A stretch of 5,041 nt of DNA, taken from assembly GCA_945867255.1 (NCBI GenBank), contig CAMBHV010000127.1, positions 1 through 5,041 of the forward strand. The letters are read 5' to 3'. The position numbers and the translations under genes were made by a program. Positions 1-3,937 of the stretch are shown in pieces. Numbering within the stretch: the first letter of the stretch is position 1; every line of letters starts with the position of its first letter. The stretch comes from an uncultured Clostridia bacterium (GTDB lineage: Bacteria > Bacillota > Clostridia > Oscillospirales > Ruminococcaceae). The notes under the pieces are model-generated. The model did no database searches. It was not told where the DNA came from and worked only from the letters and a program-made list of their open reading frames with translations.

Positions 1-50
1 TGCTCCTTTCCGAGACACCGGGATAGTTCCTCAAAAAATTTACTCCCCAC
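1..50 (-). CDS. 5' end of an unidentified protein gene, cut by the window edge
   Basis: Seen: on the minus strand a GGAGG ribosome binding site (57-61) lies 6 bases before a GTG codon at 50-48. The frame then stays open for 16 codons to the edge, reading (start as Met) MGSKFFEELSRCLGKE. The reading is amphipathic and plausible, but far too short to assign to a family. No ATG in this frame can replace the GTG, because the upstream frame is closed by a TAA just before the binding site. The gene lies directly after the terminator at 81-115, and I see no promoter in the roughly 30 bases between them. It may rely on read-through from the tRNA unit or on a promoter within it. The call rests on the ribosome binding site and the short open frame only. 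Confidence 0.45.
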   Translation of the reverse strand, partial: MGSKFFEELSRCLGKE

Positions 51-80
51 TGTAAACCTCCAATCTTGTTACTTCATTGA

Positions 81-115
81 AAATAAAAAAAGCCCGTGCA
101 TTTTTTGCACGGGCT
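81..115 (-). terminator. Intrinsic terminator after the tRNA-Ala unit
   Basis: A perfect 10-bp stem, AGCCCGTGCA (91-100) and TGCACGGGCT (106-115), encloses a 5-base loop. Read on the minus strand, the GC-rich stem is followed by a run of Ts with a single A (complement of 81-90), which is the classical intrinsic terminator layout. The plus-strand side has no T-run, so it is directional. It would end transcripts coming from the tRNA unit before the gene at 1-50. Confidence 0.8.
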
Positions 116-118
116 TAG

Positions 119-143
119 GAACACATCTTTTAACTGAGTGTTC
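119..143. repeat. Short inverted repeat between two terminators
   Basis: GAACAC (119-124) and GTGTTC (138-143) form a 6-bp inverted repeat with a 13-base loop. It sits between the hairpins at 91-115 and 165-208, so three stem-loops follow each other downstream of the tRNA. There is no T-run on either side. It may be chance or a minor structure in the tRNA trailer. Confidence 0.3.
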
Positions 144-164
144 GTCCTCATATTCTTCTTGGAT

Positions 165-207
165 AAAACAATAACTCACACAGTCAATGCTGTGTGAGTT
201 ATTGTTT

Positions 208-208
<1 letters not shown>
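165..208 (-). terminator. Long perfect stem-loop abutting the tRNA-Ala 3' end
   Basis: A perfect 19-bp inverted repeat, AAAACAATAACTCACACAG (165-183) and its complement (190-208), encloses a 6-base loop. On the minus strand it starts at the last base of the encoded CCA end and finishes in TTATTGTTTT. The likely role is a first intrinsic terminator for the tRNA, with the T-rich tail paired to an A-rich 5' arm. The same holds on the plus strand, so it could work both ways. The stem may also mark the 3' boundary for tRNA processing. Confidence 0.7.
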
Positions 209-283
<75 letters not shown>

Positions 284-345
284 ATGTTGTCAGAAACCCT
301 TGATTTTGCTGGATTTCTGAGCTATTCAATTTTTTGACTTTGCTC

Positions 346-400
346 TCCGTTGCGGGGGAGCACACCCGGTTACTTGCGCTCCCAAGTGAGCTACACCCCC
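346..400 (-). pseudogene. Degenerate tRNA-like remnant lacking an anticodon arm
   Basis: On the minus strand, from base 400, the sequence begins GGGGGTGTAGCTCACTTGGG, almost the same as the 5' acceptor and D-arm of the intact tRNA-Ala downstream. After GCGCAAG the anticodon arm is missing, and it passes to a T-arm-like block (CCGGG..CCCCG) without the conserved TTC of the T-loop. The 3' acceptor half does not pair with the 5' half, and no CCA is present. An alternative 6-bp stem, GGGAGC/GCTCCC, would compete with cloverleaf folding. The best explanation is a decayed tRNA copy with an internal deletion. It lies directly behind the tRNA promoter and should be transcribed. Parent identity is uncertain; Ala or Val would fit the 5' half. 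Confidence 0.5.
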
Positions 401-409
401 ACGGGCTTT

Positions 410-423
410 GCACTTCAAAGTGC
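410..423 (-). other. Hairpin at the 5' end of the tRNA transcript
   Basis: GCACTT-CA-AAGTGC is a perfect 6-bp stem with a 2-base centre. It begins about where transcription from the promoter at 430-458 should start. It could be a 5' stabilising stem in the precursor or an operator overlapping +1. The sequence does not decide between these. Confidence 0.35.
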
Positions 424-429
424 CTTATT

Positions 430-458
430 ATAATATCAATACACGTAGAAAATGTCAA
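430..458 (-). promoter_or_regulatory. Sigma-A promoter of the tRNA unit
   Basis: On the minus strand a perfect -35 TTGACA (458-453), a 17-base spacer and a -10 TATTAT (435-430, one mismatch to consensus) are present. The start point should fall near 423-426. The 30 or so bases before the -35 contain several A-tracts, resembling an UP element as expected at stable-RNA promoters. The first element transcribed is the tRNA-like remnant, followed by tRNA-Ala. Confidence 0.85.
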
Positions 459-544
459 GAGGTTTTTCAAGATTTTTCTTTTACTTTTTTGAGTTATCAC
501 ACGGTAGCAATTTTCCTCCTGCGGCACCGGAACGATATCAGACT

Positions 545-591
545 GCAAATAATGCCGCAGCAGGCCATCGAGTTCTACCTACTGCGGCATT
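545..591 (-). terminator. Probable terminator of the trxA-trxB operon
   Basis: AATGCCGCAGCAGG (551-564) pairs with CCTACTGCGGCATT (578-591) around a 13-base loop. As minus-strand RNA the only non-Watson-Crick position becomes a G-U pair, whereas on the plus strand it would be a C-A mismatch. This argues for minus-strand function. It starts 16 bases after the trxB stop. The tail (ATTATTT across the stem end) is only moderately T-rich, so termination may be partial. Confidence 0.6.
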
Positions 592-606
592 TGACAATAT
601 TCTGTT

Positions 607-1545
607 CTACTGTTGTGTAGCTGTCTTTAAATACTCCTGTGCAAAATGAGCAGCCACTGCACCATCCGCAGCTGCCGTTACAATTTGCCGAACCGCCTTG
701 GTCCGCACATCCCCTACGGCAAACACGCCGGGCACACTGGTGCGTGTCGTTTCATCTGCAACGATATACCCTTGTGCATTGAGCTCCAGTTTGTCAGTTA
801 CCAATGTTGTGTTGGGTACGCGCCCTATTGCAACAAAGGCTCCTTCACACGCAAGCTGCCATGTATGGCCATCTTTTGTATCTTTTAACACGAGCCCCTG
901 CAGGCTTTGATCCGTTCCCAGAACAAAATCCTCCACCGCTGCATTCCACACAAACTCGATATTTTCCGTTTGCCGAAGAGCTTGTTCTGAACTTTTCTCC
1001 GCACGCAATGCATCACGCCGATGAATAAGATATACCTTTGGGCAGATTTTAGAAAGATATAGCGCTTCTTCCGCAGCAGAGTTTCCTCCACCCAGAACGG
1101 CAACTGTTTTTCCTCGGTAGTACATCCCATCACAGGTAGCACAATAGGCCACGCCGCGTCCCACCAAGCTGTCTTCACCCGGAATATTAAGCCGGCGAGG
1201 GTTTGCGCCAGTTGACAGCACAATGGTATGCGCAGTGTATTCTCCCTTGGATGTTTGTACCCGCTTTGGCTGACTGTTCAATGTCAACCCTTTAACTTCT
1301 TCATATTTTGTGATAGCACCAAAACGATGTGCCCCTTGCTGCATTTTTTCACCCAGCTCAAACCCATCTGCGCCATCCGGAAAGCCCGGATAATTGTCCA
1401 CGTTTTCTGTGGTAGCCATCTGCCCGCCGGCAGACAACATCTCCAGCACCAGAACGGAAAGGCCTGCGCGCGCTCCATATAAAGCTGCGGTATAGCCACC
1501 GGGGCCACCACCCACAACAATCATATCATAATCTGCCTGATGCAT
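607..1545 (-). CDS. trxB: Thioredoxin-disulfide reductase (NADPH-type flavoprotein)
   Basis: A cytoplasmic FAD enzyme that passes electrons from NADPH to oxidised thioredoxin, here the product of the adjacent trxA. Seen in the 312-residue product, a normal length: the FAD-binding GGGPGG at 12-17, the redox-active C135-A-T-C138 followed by Asp139, a second nucleotide-binding motif GGGNSA at 152-157, HRRDALRA at 175-182 and a C-terminal GD..TKAVRQ FAD motif at 278-287. The GGGxSA and HRRxxxRA motifs are those used for NADPH binding in low-molecular-weight reductases. Ferredoxin-type clostridial relatives lack them, so NADPH is the inferred donor. The ATG is fixed by AAGGAG (1558-1553) at a 7-base spacing. 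That binding site overlaps the trxA stop codon, implying translational coupling. The stop is TAG and a hairpin follows. Confidence 0.97.
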   Translation of the reverse strand: MHQADYDMIVVGGGPGGYTAALYGARAGLSVLVLEMLSAGGQMATTENVDNYPGFPDGADGFELGEKMQQGAHRFGAITKYEEVKGLTLNSQPKRVQTSKGEYTAHTIVLSTGANPRRLNIPGEDSLVGRGVAYCATCDGMYYRGKTVAVLGGGNSAAEEALYLSKICPKVYLIHRRDALRAEKSSEQALRQTENIEFVWNAAVEDFVLGTDQSLQGLVLKDTKDGHTWQLACEGAFVAIGRVPNTTLVTDKLELNAQGYIVADETTRTSVPGVFAVGDVRTKAVRQIVTAAADGAVAAHFAQEYLKTATQQ

Positions 1546-1552
1546 AACAATT

Positions 1553-1558
1553 CTCCTT
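1553..1558 (-). promoter_or_regulatory. trxB ribosome binding site overlapping the trxA stop codon
   Basis: AAGGAG on the minus strand shares two bases with the TAA of trxA (1559-1557) and lies 7 bases before the trxB ATG. Only 11 bases separate the two genes. Ribosomes ending trxA would be well placed to start trxB, keeping the two products in step. Confidence 0.85.
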
Positions 1559-1877
1559 ACAGCTGCGGGTTCATCCAGGCTTCCAGCGCATCCTGAGAAG
1601 GAGGATTCACGATTTTTTCGCCCGGCTCACCATTTTTCAACACAAACATCGAAGGAATGATATCCACTTTAAATTTTTCAGCTAGTTTCGGGGCATCATC
1701 TACGTTGCACTGTGCTACTATAACTTTTCCCTCATATTCCTGCGCCACACGTTCTACTACCGGGGCAATACGACGGCAATATTTGCACCATGGTGCCCAG
1801 AACTCCAAAAGCACTGGCAATTGTGCGGCCACCACTTCTTTCTCATAATTCTCGCTCGTAATATTTAATACAGACAT
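1557..1877 (-). CDS. trxA: Thioredoxin with a non-standard CKYC active site
   Basis: A small cytoplasmic protein that reduces disulfides in target proteins and is recharged by TrxB, encoded immediately downstream. The 106-residue product has the usual thioredoxin length and order: a beta-strand PVLLEFWAPW (21-30), the active site C31-K-Y-C34, a helix beginning RRIAP, and the cis-proline loop IIPSMF with Pro75. Two positions differ from the textbook protein. The dipeptide between the cysteines is Lys-Tyr, not Gly-Pro. The buried acidic residue equivalent to E. coli Asp26 is Glu25. The fold and the TrxB partner still make a thioredoxin by far the best call, but redox potential and targets may differ. 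The ATG follows AGGAGG (1891-1886) at 8 bases. The upstream region holds a palindrome that may be an operator. Confidence 0.93.
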   Translation of the reverse strand: MSVLNITSENYEKEVVAAQLPVLLEFWAPWCKYCRRIAPVVERVAQEYEGKVIVAQCNVDDAPKLAEKFKVDIIPSMFVLKNGEPGEKIVNPPSQDALEAWMNPQL

Positions 1878-1912
1878 CTTCTATTCCTCCTTTTTCGTTT
1901 TTCTTTGTCTTT

Positions 1913-1941
1913 ATCATATCGAAAATATCGTCTTCTGACTG
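1913..1941 (-). promoter_or_regulatory. Possible promoter of trxA-trxB
   Basis: On the minus strand TATGAT (1918-1913) is a good -10 match about 36 bases before the trxA start. With a 17-base spacer the -35 hexamer would be CAGTCA (1941-1936), only 3 of 6 matches to consensus, and it lies inside the palindrome at 1936-1952. A weak -35 covered by a palindrome suggests a regulated promoter. No better alternative was found in the intergenic region. Confidence 0.4.
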
Positions 1942-1954
1942 TGACACAGTCACA
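1936..1954. promoter_or_regulatory. Candidate operator palindrome upstream of trxA
   Basis: TGACTGTG-A-CACAGTCA (1936-1952) is a perfect 8+1+8 palindrome. A second overlapping one, TGTGAC-ACA-GTCACA, covers 1940-1954. Perfect odd-centred palindromes of this size are typical of dimeric regulator sites. It lacks the T/A tail needed for a terminator and it overlaps the presumed -35 of trxA. The TGTGA..TCACA halves recall CRP/FNR-type sites, but their spacing is 5 rather than 6. The regulator is unknown. Confidence 0.45.
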
Positions 1955-2007
1955 CAAAACCAACAATGTTTGAAATATTCTTTTTTGGCACCTTTCTTCC
2001 GCGGCAG

Positions 2008-2040
2008 AAGGCCACCATATTATACATATGGTGGCCTTTT
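2008..2040. terminator. Stem-loop between the CNNM/CorC gene and trxA
   Basis: AAGGCCACCATAT (2008-2020) and ATATGGTGGCCTT (2026-2038) form a perfect 13-bp stem with a 5-base loop. On the plus strand it continues TTGTT, giving TTTTGTT. On the minus strand, the direction of all genes here, the tail is CTTCTGCC and poor in T. Position suggests it ends the CNNM/CorC transcript about 100 bases after that gene's stop. The tail suggests better function for plus-strand or antisense transcripts. No plus-strand gene upstream was found. Confidence 0.55.
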
Positions 2041-2135
2041 GTTACTCATTTATACAAAAACTCTTCGTCTGTTTCGTTTCAAACAACCGTATCAAACCAT
2101 TCTCTCCGTGCATTACTTACCTTTTGGCGGCATTT

Positions 2136-2588
2136 TCACGCATGCACATCGCTCGCTTGTGGCAATTTTATCATTACGGTATCTACCCGCCGCCCTACAA
2201 TCTGTGTCACTGTTACATGCATGCCATCAAATTCAAAGCTGTCACCTTCTTGTGGCATACGGCCAAGCGTTTCCATCACCCATCCACTTACTGTTACCGC
2301 ATCAAACTCTCTTTCTCTACCCAGGCGCTCGAAAACATCTTCCACATTCGCGCCACCGCGAACTCTATATACGCCTGGTTCTGTCTGTTCGATCTCCTGA
2401 ATCACTTGATCGTGTTCATCCCATATCTCTCCGACCAATTCTTCCAGAATATCTTCCAGTGTCACAATTCCCGCTGTTCCTCCGAATTCATCCACCACCA
2501 CAGCAATATGCAGCTTTCCCTGCTGCAATTGTTTCAGCAAAATACCAATCTTCTGTTTTTTGGTACAAAACAACGCTGGGCGCGTCAT
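2136..2588 (-). CDS. C-terminal half of the CNNM/CorC protein: CBS motif 2 and CorC_HlyC domain
   Basis: This 150-codon frame begins at the first ATG after the premature TAA and has MTRPALF, then the CBS motif 2 core with VVVDEFGGTAGIVTLEDILE near residues 31-50. The acidic stretch GEIWDEHD leads to a CorC_HlyC domain ending VGRRVDTVMIKL. The ATG has no recognisable ribosome binding site, so separate translation would need reinitiation after the stop 15 bases upstream. As a free cytosolic fragment it would lack the membrane domain. It is best read as the tail of the interrupted gene. It ends at a TGA with a normal C-terminus. Confidence 0.6.
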   Translation of the reverse strand: MTRPALFCTKKQKIGILLKQLQQGKLHIAVVVDEFGGTAGIVTLEDILEELVGEIWDEHDQVIQEIEQTEPGVYRVRGGANVEDVFERLGREREFDAVTVSGWVMETLGRMPQEGDSFEFDGMHVTVTQIVGRRVDTVMIKLPQASDVHA

Positions 2589-2603
2589 GGTTTGTATGGT
2601 AAA

Positions 2604-3389
2604 TTAATCATCATCCATATGGCGAATCAAATCTTTCTGGTAAATGACCCCCACAATATGGTCCATATCGTTTTGATACACCGGAAGGCGAGAAAAACCG
2701 GAATCAGAAAAGATCTTGCTCACCGCCAATTTTGCAGCGTCCGTTGGTACACCAACAATGTCTGGCCGCGGTGTCATGATCTCGCACGCCTCCAGTTCAG
2801 AGAACTCTATCGCATTGCGGATCAGATCCCCTTCCTGCTCATCAATACCTCCGCCCTGTTGCGCTTCATCCACAATGGTAAGCAACTCCTCCTCTGTAAT
2901 GGAGTCGTCATCTTTCGTTTTAAACACTGCCGACAGCAGCCTTTTCCATTGGCGGAACAGGATATTCAACGGCGTCAAACAGAAAATAAGTACACGAAGC
3001 AGTGGTGCAGAAAACATTGCAAAACGCTCCGGAGATTCTTTTGCAATACTCTTGGGAGAAATCTCGCCAAAAATGAGCACCACGATCGTTGTCACAAGGG
3101 TCGATATACTGGGTCCGCTATCTTCGCCCAATAACCGTATAAAAATCATTGTAGCAAGCGATGCACTGGCAATATTCACAATGTTGTTTCCAATCAGAAT
3201 GGTAGACAAAAGCATGTCATAATTTTCCGAAAGGCGCAATACCAGTGCAGCGCGATCGTTGCCCTTCTCCGCCATATTCTTTAGCTTGATACGATTTAAC
3301 GATGAAAACGCCGTTTCTGTGGCTGAAAAATATGCAGACATAATAATACATAGAATGATAATGGCAATTGATACTGTGTCTGTTTGCAT
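2604..3389 (-). CDS. N-terminal half of the CNNM/CorC protein: DUF21 membrane domain and CBS motif 1
   Basis: The 261-residue product starts at an ATG preceded by AAAGGA (3401-3396) at a 6-base spacing. Hydrophobic segments near 6-28, 60-85, 92-112 and 124-146 match the DUF21/CNNM membrane domain. Its typical motifs are present: SATETAFSSL (22-31), GNNIVNI (67-73) and FGEISPKSIA (107-116). A cytoplasmic part begins around 160 with EEELLTIVDEA and EQEGDLIRNAIEFSEL. CBS motif 1 follows (EIMTPRP to VGVIYQKDLI, about 203-255). The product stops after RHMDDD, just before CBS motif 2. Without the second CBS motif the regulatory Bateman module would be incomplete, so activity of this fragment alone is doubtful. 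Confidence 0.75.
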   Translation of the reverse strand: MQTDTVSIAIIILCIIMSAYFSATETAFSSLNRIKLKNMAEKGNDRAALVLRLSENYDMLLSTILIGNNIVNIASASLATMIFIRLLGEDSGPSISTLVTTIVVLIFGEISPKSIAKESPERFAMFSAPLLRVLIFCLTPLNILFRQWKRLLSAVFKTKDDDSITEEELLTIVDEAQQGGGIDEQEGDLIRNAIEFSELEACEIMTPRPDIVGVPTDAAKLAVSKIFSDSGFSRLPVYQNDMDHIVGVIYQKDLIRHMDDD

Positions 3390-3468
3390 GAGTAATCCTT
3401 TCTATTGCTGTGATTTTCGTCCCGCTGTTTTCTTCTTAAAGATTCAACACTCTTTTAGGTATCATTGT

Positions 3469-3528
3469 AAAACAAAAAAGCAGTGCCGCCGCCTTTCTTA
3501 CATGAGGCGCAGCAATGCTTTTTGTTTG
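3469..3528 (-). terminator. Intrinsic terminator built into the end of the leader ORF (candidate attenuator)
   Basis: On the minus strand the arm GCATTGCTGCGCC (3518-3506) pairs with GGCGGCGGCACTGC (3493-3480), with one mismatch and one bulge, around a 12-base loop. A further A/T-rich stem (CAAACAAAAA against TTTTTTGTTTT) extends it. The stem is followed by TTTTTTGTTTT, a good minus-strand terminator tail. The plus strand also ends in TTTTTGTTT, so it may be bidirectional. The last codons of the ORF at 3498-3581 form the 5' arm, and its TAA lies in the loop. A ribosome reaching the stop would therefore block the hairpin. It stands between the promoter at 3621-3629 and the CNNM/CorC gene, so it must be bypassed unless that gene has its own promoter. 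Confidence 0.75.
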
Positions 3529-3581
3529 TACGTTATAAAAATATATTGCGGGGCAGCGTCTATGTCGCCGGAGTCCTGCAT
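3498..3581 (-). CDS. 27-residue leader peptide or small protein upstream of the CNNM/CorC gene
   Basis: Seen: ATG at 3581-3579, preceded 6 bases away by AGAGGA (3593-3588), then 27 codons and TAA at 3500-3498. The peptide begins MQDSGDIDAAPQ, with three Asp and a Pro in the first 11 residues. It has a hydrophobic/aromatic centre (YIFITY) and ends in a basic, leucine-rich tail (KQKALLRLM). The start lies about 33 bases after the predicted transcription start. The 3' third is also the 5' arm of the terminator at 3469-3528. This matches the layout of leader peptides that control termination by ribosome position, as in enterobacterial pyrBI. I do not recognise the peptide. It could instead be a chance ORF or an independent small protein with its own terminator. 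Confidence 0.5.
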   Translation of the reverse strand: MQDSGDIDAAPQYIFITYKQKALLRLM

Positions 3582-3620
3582 GGTTTTTCCTCTTTCTATT
3601 GATAGTGGTTGTTAGGATAT

Positions 3621-3629
3621 ATTATATCA
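3621..3629 (-). promoter_or_regulatory. Extended -10 promoter for the leader ORF and CNNM/CorC gene
   Basis: On the minus strand TGATATAAT carries a perfect TATAAT (3626-3621) with the TGN extension, which can compensate for a weak -35. The best -35 is TTGCAG (3653-3648), 18 bases further upstream and matching only 3 of 6 positions. Transcription should begin near 3614. The -10 also lies in an A/T palindrome, GATATA-T-TATATC (3616-3628), whose meaning is unclear. Confidence 0.6.
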
Positions 3630-3845
3630 AAATATTATCAATAACTGCAAAGGGAAAAAATGTTCAAAATTCTTCATTTTTGCCCAAAAAGGTGCTTTCC
3701 TATGGGCTACCAACTCTATTAGGCGTACTTTCTTTCATTAACGCCTTCATTCTCGGTAAAGGATAATATTGTACCCTTACCTTTAAACTAGAGTATATAA
3801 AATTGAAATAATATCACGCTTCTATTTCGAGTTTTGAGTTTATTA
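3630..3845. other. Intergenic stretch without a recognised gene
   Basis: This roughly 215-base AT-rich stretch separates the DUF3737 terminator from the CNNM/CorC promoter. I see only weak inverted repeats: GCCCA/TGGGC at 3682-3707 and GGCGT/ACGCC at 3722-3745. A 16-codon minus-strand ORF starting near 3748 has no ribosome binding site. AT-rich -10-like boxes occur on both strands, but none has a matching -35. I recognise no riboswitch or known RNA. Confidence 0.4.
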
Positions 3846-3885
3846 GCAAACAAAAAAGAGCCTCGATAGGCTCTTTTTTGTTTGC
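3846..3885 (-). terminator. Strong terminator of the MerR-DUF3737 operon
   Basis: A perfect 17-bp inverted repeat, GCAAACAAAAAAGAGCC (3846-3862) and its complement (3869-3885), has a 6-base loop; a further T-A pair would reduce this to CGAT. The GAGCC core is followed on either strand by TTTTTTGTTTGC, so it should terminate transcription in both directions. It lies about 50 bases after the DUF3737 stop codon. Confidence 0.88.
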
Positions 3886-3937
3886 ATCAGCGCGTATCAT
3901 GAGTGAGCACAAAGGAAAGCGATTCGAATCAATATCG

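Larger units (their letters stand above)
2136..3389 (-). pseudogene. CNNM/CorC (HlyC-type) membrane protein gene with one in-frame stop
   Basis: The full-length frame is 417 codons, a normal length for the family. It reads as one protein: DUF21/CNNM membrane domain, CBS motif 1, linker, CBS motif 2, CorC_HlyC C-terminal domain. A single TAA at 2606-2604 (codon 262) interrupts it. Both halves are in the same frame with no insertion or deletion. The five codons after the stop (FTIQT) and the following MTRPALF match the usual linker leading into CBS motif 2, so nothing is lost except the stopped codon. Family members are linked to Mg2+ or Co2+ homeostasis, often efflux; older 'hemolysin' names reflect homology only. 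The stop could be a real nonsense mutation, a strain-level polymorphism, a sequencing error or a natural split. TAA is an ordinary stop here (trxA also ends with it), so a recoded genetic code is unlikely. Confidence 0.8.

Noticed and set aside
82..155. A 25-codon minus-strand ORF (starts MRTNTQLKDV) across the terminator at 91-115
   Set aside because: There is no proper ribosome binding site and the second half is only the terminator stem and T-run in translation.
2042..2113. A 23-codon minus-strand ORF (starts MHGENGLIRL) just after the CNNM/CorC gene, with a weak AAAGG upstream
   Set aside because: The ribosome binding site is weak, the ORF is short, and nothing supports coding beyond the open frame.
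2604..2606. Stop-codon recoding (non-standard amino acid or altered code) at the CNNM/CorC TAA
   Set aside because: TAA is used as a normal stop by trxA and by the leader ORF, and known selenocysteine and pyrrolysine insertion use TGA and TAG. No insertion element is visible.
2028..3134. A 368-codon plus-strand open frame, longer than either half of the CNNM/CorC gene
   Set aside because: It lies entirely antisense to the CNNM/CorC gene and its flank. The translation is rich in His, Cys, Phe and Arg without any domain pattern, whereas the minus frame shows clear family motifs. I treat it as a shadow frame.
3429..3465. A 9-codon minus-strand ORF (MIPKRVLNL) between the attenuator-like terminator and the CNNM/CorC gene
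   Set aside because: It has no ribosome binding site and directly follows the terminator T-tract. Chance is the simplest explanation.
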